Assembly (NCBI GenBank): GCA_964396055.1
Contig: CAYNDV010000101.1
Coordinates: 1-16,709, forward strand
Source: CAYJPV01 sp964396055
GTDB taxonomy: Bacteria > Acidobacteriota > Vicinamibacteria > Vicinamibacterales > JAKQTR01
DNA length: 16,709 bases
Direction: 5' to 3'
Position numbers and translations under genes: made by a program. The first letter of the stretch is position 1. Each line of letters starts with the position of its first letter. Below the pieces are notes generated by a model. That model was not told the origin of the DNA. It saw only the letters and a program-made list of their open reading frames with translations, and made no database searches. Shown here piece after piece: positions 8,301 to 16,709 of the stretch.

Positions 8301-8524
8301 TGACGGTGGCGACGACCCTGGCCTCGCTCCTGCCCATCCTGTGGAGCACGGGCGTCGGGGCGGACGTGATGAAGCCGGTGGCGGCACCCATCCTGGGCGG
8401 GATGGTCACCTCCACCATCCACGTCCTGATCATCACGCCGGTGATCTTCTACCTGATGAAACGGCGCGCGCTGCGGCGCGGGCGGCTGGCGGAATCGGGC
8501 ATGGCGGAGTCGGCCGTGGCGTAG
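5354..8524 (+). CDS. cusA: CusA-type heavy-metal RND efflux pump, Cu(I)/Ag(I) type
   Basis: This 1,056-residue inner-membrane proton antiporter has the usual length for the family. The ATG at 5354 follows GAGGAG (5342-5347). The N-terminus (MIERLIDWCARNRFLVF, then TPLDAVPDISDVQV) is the family signature. The three periplasmic Met ligands of E. coli CusA (Met573, Met623, Met672) align with Met572 (LLYMPTSPP), Met622 (SPMGMANT) and Met671 (NRLDMLFTGIK), which argues for Cu(I)/Ag(I) and against the divalent CzcA branch. In helix 4, LVDASIVMVENA carries Asp405 and Met410 at the same numbers as CusA, while Leu403 replaces Met403. In the later helices Lys981 (RPKLMTV) matches CusA Lys984, but Gln938 (GVAVQTGVVM) replaces the relay Glu939. 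The gene ends 30 bases before the converging anti-sigma gene. Confidence 0.95.
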   Translation: MIERLIDWCARNRFLVFTAALALTVWGAWAMLRTPLDAVPDISDVQVIVSTEWAGRSPDLIEDQVTYPIVSALVSTPRVKTVRGFTDFGISWVYVIFEDDTDMYWARSRVTEYLQGIRGQLPEGVNPVMGPDATGVGWVFQYALVDDSQTHTLADLRSLQDWSVRYWLASVPGVAEVATIGGFVKQYQVTLDPAKLASYHLSPRDVVRAVQGSNNEVEGRLLEFAGREYMVRGRGYLGSLADIEKVAVGRDARGTPIRVGDVADVRLGPDIRRGIADLDGRGEVVGGIVVMRFGENALQVIDRVKARLEEVRGSLPPGVRLETVYDRSGLIRDSIATLTDTLVQEGLVVSLVAIVFLFHFRSALIPIIALPISVVASFIPMYYLGVSSNIMSLGGIALAIGELVDASIVMVENAYRRLSEPAEGGGQVPYDAQPALVVDAARQVGRAIFFSLAIIIISFVPVFMLEAQEGRMFRPLAYTKTFAMAAASLLSITLVPVLMTIFVRGRRFRTEARNPVSQFFTALYRPVLELALRFRWTALLANFAVVPAVIPLLLSIGSEFMPPLYEGSLLYMPTSPPGLSVTEAGRMLQVQDKVLRQFPEVDRVFGSVGRATTPTDNSPMGMANTIVLLRPKDAWRPGVTFESLQAEMDAALQFPGFPNTWTQPIRNRLDMLFTGIKTPVGIKILGPRLDVIERLGQQVERAVTAVPGTRSAYAERVTQGYFADIDIDRDAIARHGLLVEDVQDVIQTAIGGENITRTIEGRERYPVSVRYARAFRDDLPALERVLVRSMSGASVPLGQLARITLRTGPAMIRDENGQLAGYVYVDTAEKDLGGYVDRLRAAVAAAVPMPQGYTLNWTGQYEFQVRARERLKIIIPAVIFAIFMLLYLTFRSASEAVIVMLSVVYAMTGGIVAQWWLDYNFSVAVWIGYIALYGVAVQTGVVMVVYLHEALDARIRQGTPLTERDIWEATMAGSVLRLRPKLMTVATTLASLLPILWSTGVGADVMKPVAAPILGGMVTSTIHVLIITPVIFYLMKRRALRRGRLAESGMAESAVA

Positions 8525-8532
8525 GCCGGGCC

Positions 8533-8562
8533 CCCGCTGGAAGGCAGCCCCCGGTCAGCGGG
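8533..8562. terminator. Possible hairpin between the converging pump and anti-sigma genes
   Basis: CCCGCTG (8533-8539) pairs with CAGCGGG (8556-8562) across a 16-base loop, in the 30-base gap between the converging genes and reaching into the last codons of the anti-sigma gene. There is no T-run on either strand. It could serve both transcripts as a weak end signal. A large loop and G+C-rich sequence make this tentative. Confidence 0.25.
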
Positions 8563-8839
8563 TGCGCGCGTCGCCGGTCGCGAGCAGCGTGGCGATGCGC
8601 GCCCGCGCCCGCGCCCGCACGTCCACGGGGAGGCGCGCCGAGCCGGCCTTGCGGCACACCGCCACGGTCTGCTTGAGATCGTCGGCCATGGCCTGGCAAC
8701 AGGGACACGACTTCAGGTGCGTGACGAGCGCCCGGCGCTCGGGCCCGCTCAGGTCGCCATCGACGTACGAGGACAGGCGCAGCAGCAGGTCGCGGCAACG
8801 GTCACGGGACGACGAGCGGGTCTGACGGGGGGAACTCAT
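8555..8839 (-). CDS. Soluble zinc-finger anti-sigma factor (zf-HC2 / ZAS type)
   Basis: This is a 94-residue protein whose role is probably to hold the neighbouring ECF sigma factor inactive until a signal arrives. The ZAS signature is present as His41-x3-Cys45-x2-Cys48 (THLKSCPCC), preceded by the helix RDLLLRLSSYVDGDLSGPERRAL typical of the zf-HC2 domain. Extra cysteines are Cys15, Cys47 and Cys62, so redox or metal sensing through thiols is possible. There is no transmembrane segment, so it acts in the cytoplasm, unlike many anti-sigma factors. Its ATG (8839-8837) overlaps the sigma stop (8838-8836) as ATGA, which implies translational coupling and roughly equal synthesis. A GCGCCC hexamer repeat near its 3' end encodes RARARAR. 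Confidence 0.85.
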   Translation of the reverse strand: MSSPRQTRSSSRDRCRDLLLRLSSYVDGDLSGPERRALVTHLKSCPCCQAMADDLKQTVAVCRKAGSARLPVDVRARARARIATLLATGDARTR

Positions 8840-9474
8840 CGGGCCTCCAGTTGGCGGCGCAGCATCAGACGGGCGCGGTGCAGGCGGGTCTTGACGTTCG
8901 CTTCGGAAATCCCCACCACGGTGGCCACCTCGCGCGTCGACAGCCCCTCGACTTCACGCAGGAAGACGATGAGGCGGTATTCCGGGGACAGGGCCTGCAG
9001 CGCCCCATGCAGGCGGCGCCGCAGCCGCGTATTCACCAGGACCTCGTCCGGACGGCGCCCCGGATCCTCCACGTCGATCGTCTGCACCCGTCCGTCGGCG
9101 GTGGGCATCATCTCGTCGAGGGACCACACGCGGTCGGGTTCATGCACCCGTTTCCGTCGGCTGATGAGGCAGGCGTTCTTCACCGTCCGGTACAACCAGG
9201 TGCGGAACGCCTCCGGCTGCTGAATCTGCGAGGCGTACCGATACGTCTTGAGCAGCGCCTCCTGCATCGCGTCGTCCGCATCGTCGGCGTTCCCGCAGAC
9301 CAGCAGGCTGAACCGGTACGCCACCTCCTGGGCACGCATGAGGAGGCGTTCCATCGCTGCCTGGCTGCCGCCCTGAGCGGCCCGCAGCAACGATGCGTAA
9401 TCGGTCTCGGGCGCCTTCGGTCCGCCGTGTTCTGAAGGATTCGATTTCGTGGGTTTCGTCACAGTACCCGACAT
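8836..9474 (-). CDS. ECF-type RNA polymerase sigma factor
   Basis: This 212-residue sigma-70-family factor has only regions 2 and 4. Region 2 spans about 35-108: the DADDAMQEALLKTYRY segment is the core-binding helix, and FRTWLYRTVKNACLISRRKRV is the -10 recognition part. After a 45-residue linker, region 4 spans about 153-206: LQALSPEYRLIVFLREVEGLSTREVATVVGISEANVKTRLHRARLMLRRQL includes a clear helix-turn-helix (given here by position, 160-208). The frame is open back to 9600, but ATG 9474 is preferred because upstream residues are low-similarity and longer forms would run into the start of the divergent channel gene (9551). No strong Shine-Dalgarno supports it. There is no Cys-rich C-terminal tail such as the copper-sensing CorE sigma factors have. 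The partner anti-sigma follows with a 4-base overlap. Confidence 0.92.
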   Translation of the reverse strand: MSGTVTKPTKSNPSEHGGPKAPETDYASLLRAAQGGSQAAMERLLMRAQEVAYRFSLLVCGNADDADDAMQEALLKTYRYASQIQQPEAFRTWLYRTVKNACLISRRKRVHEPDRVWSLDEMMPTADGRVQTIDVEDPGRRPDEVLVNTRLRRRLHGALQALSPEYRLIVFLREVEGLSTREVATVVGISEANVKTRLHRARLMLRRQLEAR

Positions 9475-9508
9475 CTTAACGCCGATTCCCGCGACCGGGG
9501 ACCGCCGG

Positions 9509-9535
9509 TGAAACCTTCCGCCGCCGGTCTGCATC
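9509..9535 (+). promoter_or_regulatory. Candidate ECF-type promoter (TGAAAC-N17-CATC) for the second export operon
   Basis: TGAAAC (9509-9514) and CATC (9532-9535) are separated by 17 bases and resemble ECF promoters, whose -35 often contains AAC and whose -10 often reads CGTC or CGTA. The site lies in the 76-base gap between the divergent sigma gene and the channel gene. A weakness is that transcription would start near 9541-9545, right on the Shine-Dalgarno GGGGA (9541-9545) of the channel gene, leaving a very short leader. Confidence 0.33.
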
Positions 9536-9550
9536 TCTGTGGGGACTGTT

Positions 9551-10882
9551 ATGCACATCCACTCACTCCTCCGCACCAGTATCCTGGCGACGGCGCTCAC
9601 GGCGGTGGCCGGCGTCGCTGCCTATGCCCAGGAGCGCCTGACGCTCGATGACGCCATCACGCGGGGGCTCCGTCAGCACCCCTCGCTGGCCGCGGCGCGG
9701 TCGGGCCTCACGGAGGCCGGCGCGCGCGTGACGCAGGCCCGCTCGGGCTGGCTTCCCCGTGTCGAGGTGAGCGAGGCCTGGATGAAGGGCAACCAGCCGG
9801 TCTTCGTCTTCGGCTCGCTGCTCTCCCAGCGCCGCTTCACGATGGAGGACTTCCAGCTGGACCGCCTGAACCACCCGGACGCCCTCGGCAACTTCCGCGC
9901 GGCCGTCACGGTGGAGCAGCCGCTGTTCGACGGCGTCCGGACACTCGCGGCCGTCCGATCCGCCTCCACGGGGGAGGATCTGGCCCGCGTCGGGTTGCGG
10001 GACGCCGAGTCCGGCATCCGGCTGGGCATCACCCAGGCCTACGGCCAGGTGCTGATGGCGGTGGCCAACCGCCGCGCGGCGGGGGCGGCCCTGGAATCGG
10101 CCGACGCGGACGTGCAGCGCGTGGAGCGACGGCGGGACGCCGGCATGGCCACCGAGGCGGACGTGCTCGCGCTCAAGGTGCACCACGCCCAGATCCGCGA
10201 GCGGGTGATCCGGGCGACGAGCCAGGAGGCCATCGCGCGGGCCCAGCTCAACGATGCGATGGGTGAACCGCTCGATCTGCGCTTCGAACTCGACGTGACG
10301 CCCGCGCCGCCGGCCGCGGATGACGCGCTCGCGTCGCTCGAGCAGGAGGCCCTCGCCTCCCGCCCGGAGGCCGCGCGCGCCGCGGCGCAGGTGCGCCTGG
10401 CCGAGCAGGGCATCACGATGGCGCGGGCCGGCTTTCTGCCCACCGCAGGGCTCCAGGGCGTGTGGGAGGGCAACGGCCACACGTTCGACGATCGCGCGTC
10501 GGCCTGGACCGTGGGCGTGATGTTCCGCTGGAACGTCTTCGCCGGATTTGCCGACCAGGCCAGGCTTGGCGAGGCCAGAGCGGCCGTGGAGCGGGCCAGG
10601 GCCGACCGCCGCCGCGCCGAGGGCCAGATCCGGCTGGACGTGCGCCAGGCGTACGCCCGCATGAAGGAAGCCCGGGCCCGCGAGGATGTCGGTCGCTCCA
10701 TCCAGGCCCAGGCACGGGAATCGCACCGGATCGTCCGCGATCGTTACGAGGCCGGCATGGCCAGCATCAACGATCTGCTCCGCGCGGCCAACGCCGTGCT
10801 GGACGCGGATGTGCAGTACACAGCGTCGACGGTCGATGTGGTCATCAGCGCCGCCATGCTCGAGCGGGCGCGCGGAAAGTAA
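9551..10882 (+). CDS. TolC-family outer-membrane efflux channel (second exporter)
   Basis: This 443-residue outer-membrane factor is the exit duct of the second tripartite exporter. ATG 9551 is chosen over GTG 9539 because it follows GGGGA by 5 bases and begins a signal peptide (MHIHSLLRTSILATALTAVAGVAAYA, cleavage probable after residue 26). The mature start ERLTLDDAITRGLRQHPSLAAARS is the classic first repeat; the second starts at ALASLEQEALASRPEAARAAAQV. Each repeat has a strand segment (GWLPRVEVSEAWMKGN; GFLPTAGLQGVWEGN) followed by long charged helices. C-terminal DRYEAGMASINDLLRAANAVLDADVQY is typical of the family. It is clearly different from the channel at 2371, and it lies in a separate operon with its own adaptor 9 bases downstream. 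Confidence 0.92.
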   Translation: MHIHSLLRTSILATALTAVAGVAAYAQERLTLDDAITRGLRQHPSLAAARSGLTEAGARVTQARSGWLPRVEVSEAWMKGNQPVFVFGSLLSQRRFTMEDFQLDRLNHPDALGNFRAAVTVEQPLFDGVRTLAAVRSASTGEDLARVGLRDAESGIRLGITQAYGQVLMAVANRRAAGAALESADADVQRVERRRDAGMATEADVLALKVHHAQIRERVIRATSQEAIARAQLNDAMGEPLDLRFELDVTPAPPAADDALASLEQEALASRPEAARAAAQVRLAEQGITMARAGFLPTAGLQGVWEGNGHTFDDRASAWTVGVMFRWNVFAGFADQARLGEARAAVERARADRRRAEGQIRLDVRQAYARMKEARAREDVGRSIQAQARESHRIVRDRYEAGMASINDLLRAANAVLDADVQYTASTVDVVISAAMLERARGK

Positions 10883-10891
10883 GCAGCGCAT

Positions 10892-12090
10892 ATGAAACTC
10901 CAGGTCCTCTTCGCCTCACTCGCCCTGGCTGCCGTGGGCGCGGCCGCGTGCTCGTCGCACGAACCCGCACCCGCGGCCGCCCTCCCGACCGTGGCCGTCC
11001 GCACCGCACAGGTGGTTGAGGCCGATCTGGCCCAGCCCTTCGAGGCCGGCGGCGTCGTGCGCGCCCGGGCGGTCGCCTCGGTGGTGTCCCGCATCATGGC
11101 TGAGGTGCGGACGGTGCTGGTCAAGCCGGGCGATCGCGTGCGTGCGGGCCAGCCGCTCGTACAACTGGACGCCCGCGAACTGCAGGCCCATCGGACCCGC
11201 GCGGAAGCCGGCTTCACCGCCACGCAGCAGAGCGCGGCGCTCGCCGAGGCCGATCGGCTTGCGGCGGAGGCCGGTCTCGCCCTGGCCCGCGTGACCTTTG
11301 ACCGCGTATCCGGATTGCGCACCAAGAACTCGGCCACCCAGCACGAACTCGACGAGGCTACCGCCGCCCTGCGCGGCGCCGAGGCCCGCCTGAAGGTGGC
11401 TGAGGCCCGCGCCGCTGAGGCGAAGGCGGCCATCGAGTCGGCGTCGGCCGGCGCCGCCGTCGCCCAGGTCACGGCGTCGTACGCCACGCTGACGGCGCCC
11501 TTCGACGGGCTGGTCACCGAGAAGATGGTCGATCCCGGCAACATGGCCAGCCCGGGCACGCCCCTGCTCACCGTCGAGGACACCCGCGGCTTCCGGCTGG
11601 AAGTTCGAATCGACGAGTCCCGCGCCGCGTTCGTACACGCGGGCGACGCCGTCGACGTGCGCCTCGACCAGGGGTCGGCGCCGGGTGCCTCGCCGGCCGA
11701 TCGCCAGACCGTGGTCCGCGGGCGCGTGGCCGAGGTCGCGAGGATGCTCGATCCGGGCTCCCACGCGTTCCTGGTCAAGATCGACCTGCCCGACTCGACG
11801 GGCCTGCGGTCGGGCATGTTCGGTCGGGCCACGTTCGCCGGGGAGACCCACCGCGGCCTCGCCATGCCGGAAGGCGCCCTCACCCGGCGGGGCCAGCTGG
11901 CCTTCGCGTTCGTCGTGGACGACGGGCCGCGTGCCCGGCTGCGGCTCCTGAACGTGTCGGACGCGGCGGGTGGTCTGGTTGAAGTCCGGTCCGGGCTGGT
12001 CGCCGGCGAGCGGGTCGTCGTCGACCCGCCAGCGGCGCTGGTCGACGGCTCGCCGGTCACGGCGTCGGCCGCCGGCGGGGAGATCCGCCG

Positions 12091-12094
<4 letters not shown>
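10892..12094 (+). CDS. RND periplasmic adaptor (membrane fusion protein), probable lipoprotein
   Basis: This is a 400-residue adaptor of the HlyD/AcrA type. The N-terminus (MKLQVLFASLALAAVGAAAC-SS) fits a lipoprotein signal with Cys20 acylated, although Ala at -3 is less usual than Leu. Domains in order are: first barrel/lipoyl half (about 52-96; VSRIMAEVRTVLVKPGDRVRAGQPLVQLD within it), an Ala-rich helical hairpin (about 97-193), the second lipoyl half (TLTAPFDGLVTEKMVDPGNM, 199-218), the beta-barrel (FRLEVRIDESRAAFVHAGDAV, from 234) and the membrane-proximal domain to the end. No metal-binding extension is present, in contrast to the adaptor at 3713. The Shine-Dalgarno is weak. Its stop overlaps the pump start as ATGA, which implies coupled translation. 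Confidence 0.91.
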
Positions 12095-15297
<3,203 letters not shown>

Positions 15298-15308
15298 CCG
15301 CCGGCGCC

Positions 15309-15314
15309 AGGGAG
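15309..15314 (+). promoter_or_regulatory. Shine-Dalgarno AGGGAG that fixes the Usp start at 15320
   Basis: AGGGAG ends 5 bases before ATG 15320. The in-frame GTG at 15314 overlaps this site itself, so the ATG is the better start. Confidence 0.65.
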
Positions 15315-15319
15315 TGCTT

Positions 15320-16039
15320 ATGTGGGCCAATCCGCCCCGGTCGATTCTCGTCGCCGTCGATTTCGGCGATGCCTCAGCCCGCGCGCTCCGCGTCGCCCGT
15401 GTCCTGGCCGAACGCCACGATGCGTCGATGACGGCCCTGCATGCTGAAACCATCGAGGTTCCGCCCTACTTCACGCACGATCAGATCCGGACCGTCGAGC
15501 GCCAGCGCGACGAGACCCGGCGCGAAGCGGCGAGGTACCTCGCCTCCTTCGTCGAGCCCCACGCACCGCAGGCGACGCCGCTGCTCATCGACGGGCCAGC
15601 CGTCCCCGCCATCCTCGCGGCTGCGGCCCGCCACGATCTGCTCGTGATGGGCACGCACGGCCGGCGCGGACCGCAACGGTGGTGGCTCGGTTCGGTGGCA
15701 GAGCGCGTCGTGCGTGATGCCCCGGTGCCCACGCTCGTCGTCAGGGCCGCCGGGGCCGCCGACGAGCGCGCAATGTTCGCCCGCCCCGTGGCGGTGGCCG
15801 GCCCGGCCTTCAGCGGTGACGCCCGCGGGTATGCCGCCGCGCTGGCGACCGCCTTCGGCGGCGTGGTGGCCGAAACCCCCGTGGCCTCGCTGGGCGACCT
15901 CACATGCTCGCCGGACGCCTCGCTGATGGCGGTCGCCGTCGGGGGCGCGCCCGGCGCCGGATGGTTCGGCGAGTCGGCGGAGCGCCTCGTGCGCCAGTGC
16001 GAACTGCCCATGTTGTTCGTGCCCAACCGGGCCACCTAG
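15320..16039 (+). CDS. Universal stress protein with a degenerate second Usp half
   Basis: This is a 239-residue cytoplasmic UspA-family protein. The first domain (about 7-142) is complete: PRSILVAVDFGDASARALRVARVLAERH at its start, and the ATP-binding signature G-x2-G-x9-G-S at Gly111, Gly114, Gly124-Ser125 (GTHGRRGPQRWWLGSVAERV), followed by VPTLVV. A second, shortened domain (about 155-236) keeps the strand VAVAGPAF and the C-terminal part GWFGESAERLVRQCELPMLFVP, but it has lost the first glycines of the nucleotide loop, so it probably does not bind ATP in the usual way. Two-domain Usp proteins are common; this second half is about 60 residues short. It lies 22 bases after the pump and probably shares its transcript. 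Confidence 0.92.
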   Translation: MWANPPRSILVAVDFGDASARALRVARVLAERHDASMTALHAETIEVPPYFTHDQIRTVERQRDETRREAARYLASFVEPHAPQATPLLIDGPAVPAILAAAARHDLLVMGTHGRRGPQRWWLGSVAERVVRDAPVPTLVVRAAGAADERAMFARPVAVAGPAFSGDARGYAAALATAFGGVVAETPVASLGDLTCSPDASLMAVAVGGAPGAGWFGESAERLVRQCELPMLFVPNRAT

Positions 16040-16056
16040 TCAACCTGTCGACCCGT

Positions 16057-16072
16057 GCAGGGTGCCCCCTGC
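16057..16072 (+). repeat. 6-bp hairpin just before the DUF2892 ribosome-binding site
   Basis: GCAGGG (16057-16062) pairs with CCCTGC (16067-16072) around a TGCC loop. The strong Shine-Dalgarno AGGAGGA begins two bases later (16074-16080). It lies in the 48-base gap after the Usp gene and has no T-run, so it could tune mRNA stability or start-site access rather than end transcription. Confidence 0.4.
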
Positions 16073-16087
16073 CAGGAGGAGCGTGTC

Positions 16088-16276
16088 ATGACCGTGGAAC
16101 GAGCGTTGCGGATGATTGCCGGTGCTTTCGTGATGGCCAGCGTGCTGCTGGGCATGTATGTCCATCCCGCCTTCTACTGGTTCACCGCCTTTGTGGGGTT
16201 GAACCTCTTCCAGTCGGCGTTCACGAACTGGTGCCCGATGATGACGATCCTGAAGAAAGCCGGTCTTCGAGGGTAA
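16088..16276 (+). CDS. DUF2892 small inner-membrane protein
   Basis: This 62-residue membrane protein is of the DUF2892 family (the fold of the YgaP membrane part). ATG 16088 follows a near-perfect AGGAGGA (16074-16080) with 7 bases between, which rules out the upstream in-frame codon at 16055. Two membrane segments are visible: about 7-24 (LRMIAGAFVMASVLLGMY) and 29-47 (FYWFTAFVGLNLFQSAFTN). The family end NWCPMMTILKKAGL is complete, with Cys49. In YgaP this domain is fused to a rhodanese; stand-alone forms often sit near sulfur-handling genes and RND exporters. Its function is unknown. It lies between the Usp and DUF302 genes. Confidence 0.9.
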   Translation: MTVERALRMIAGAFVMASVLLGMYVHPAFYWFTAFVGLNLFQSAFTNWCPMMTILKKAGLRG

Positions 16277-16291
16277 ACTAGCAGACGTCGT

Positions 16292-16309
16292 GGGCGGCGG
16301 ACGCCGCCC
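16292..16309 (+). repeat. 7-bp GC hairpin between the DUF2892 and DUF302 genes
   Basis: GGGCGGC (16292-16298) pairs with GCCGCCC (16303-16309) around a GGAC loop. The Shine-Dalgarno GGGAGA of the next gene (16311-16316) begins two bases later. No T-run follows, so termination is not supported. Confidence 0.45.
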
Positions 16310-16322
16310 CGGGAGAGCCATC

Positions 16323-16709
16323 ATGAGGGAAACGCGCTACGGGATCGGTGTCGACGTCGCCCTGCCCTACGAGCAGGCCCTTGATCGGGCCACGGCCGAG
16401 CTGAAGGCGGAAGGGTTCGGCATTCTGACCACGATCGACGTGCAGGCCACGCTGAAGCAGAAGCTCGACAAGGACTTCCGCAAGTACACGATCCTGGGCG
16501 CGTGCAACCCTCCGCTGGCCCACCGGGCCTTCGAGGCGGAACTGGAAATCGGCCTCCTGCTGCCCTGTAACGTCATCGTCTACGAAACGTCGCCGGGCCG
16601 CAGCGTCGTGGCGGCCATGGCGCCGATGGCCGCGATCGGGATGCTGGGGGGCGACCCCGCGCTCAAGGACGTCGCCAGGGAAGCGGACGAACGCCTGCGG
16701 CGGATGCTG
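16323..16709 (+). CDS. DUF302 domain protein (3' end outside window)
   Basis: The frame opens at ATG 16323, 6 bases after GGGAGA (16311-16316), and stays open to the last base of the window, giving 129 residues. That is close to the usual full length of single-domain members, so only a short tail is missing. DUF302 features are clear: RYGIGVDVALPYEQALDRATAELKAEGFGILTTIDVQATLKQKL at the N-terminus (residues 5-48), then YTILGACNPPLAHRA (55-69) and IGLLLPCNVIVYE (76-88). Cys61 and Cys82 are the conserved cysteines in these motifs. There is no signal peptide or membrane segment, so it should be cytoplasmic. The biochemical role of the family is not established; it often occurs near DUF2892, rhodanese and sulfur-oxidation genes. 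Confidence 0.9.
   Translation, partial: MRETRYGIGVDVALPYEQALDRATAELKAEGFGILTTIDVQATLKQKLDKDFRKYTILGACNPPLAHRAFEAELEIGLLLPCNVIVYETSPGRSVVAAMAPMAAIGMLGGDPALKDVAREADERLRRML

Noticed and set aside
4757..8422. A 1,221-codon open frame on the minus strand opposite the adaptor end and CusA-type pump.
   Set aside because: The translation is His/Arg/Asp/Gly-rich low-complexity sequence expected from the antisense of G+C-biased codons, with no domain; the + strand gene is unmistakable.
9512..9518. AACCTTCC near 9512-9519 as a CueR/MerR half-site.
   Set aside because: The matching GGAAGG half is missing after the expected 7-base spacer, which reads instead into GTCTGCA.
8836..9600. A longer sigma factor starting at 9600.
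   Set aside because: The additional 42 residues do not resemble sigma region 1/2 and would overlap the divergent channel gene's start; ATG 9474 gives a normal ECF length.
15445..15450. A second TGAAAC as an ECF -35.
   Set aside because: It lies inside the Usp coding sequence and has no gene start at a suitable distance.

Overview
The window is high-G+C bacterial DNA (about two thirds or more G+C by eye) from a Gram-negative cell: it encodes two complete RND-type tripartite exporters, each with its own TolC-family outer-membrane channel. The first genes are the end of a pyruvate:ferredoxin (flavodoxin) oxidoreductase and a dihydroorotate-dehydrogenase-like flavoprotein. Together with dense G+C-biased coding and soluble-zinc-finger ECF regulation, this would fit a high-G+C Acidobacteriota-like (for example Vicinamibacteria) or similar environmental lineage. 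The taxonomic guess is inference; no rRNA or other taxonomic marker is present.

Layout. (1) Positions 1-1752: the C-terminal part of NifJ/Por, a perfect 11-bp hairpin in the gap, and a DHOD-like TIM-barrel protein whose active-site Cys/Ser position appears to be His. (2) Positions 1882-8524: a copper/silver-type export cluster on the + strand: a small exported Cys/His-rich protein, a TolC/CusC-like channel, a CusB-like adaptor with an N-terminal heavy-metal-binding domain and a C-terminal YtkA/FixH-like domain rich in Met, and a CusA-type pump that keeps all three periplasmic Met ligands of E. coli CusA. (3) Positions 8555-9474, minus strand: an ECF sigma factor and a small soluble zinc-finger anti-sigma protein, joined by an ATGA overlap. 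(4) Positions 9551-15297, + strand, divergent from the sigma gene: a second TolC-MFP-RND set whose pump has the Asp-Asp pair of the AcrB-like (HAE) branch and not the CusA Met triad. (5) Positions 15320-16709: a universal stress protein with a degenerate second half, a 62-aa DUF2892 membrane protein and a DUF302 protein that runs off the window, probably co-transcribed with the second exporter.

How the parts may work together. The first cluster reads as Cu(I)/Ag(I) export from the periplasm and cytoplasm: the Cys/His-rich protein and the two accessory domains of the adaptor could capture metal and pass it to the pump. The sigma/anti-sigma pair sits between the two exporters and could control one or both. 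A TGAAAC-N17-CATC sequence resembling an ECF promoter lies just upstream of the second operon. The substrate of the second pump cannot be read from the sequence. Its partners (Usp, DUF2892, DUF302) suggest a stress or thiol/sulfur-related role, but this is inference.

No stretch longer than about 130 bases lacks a gene. I saw no tRNA, rRNA, CRISPR array, insertion sequence or attachment site.
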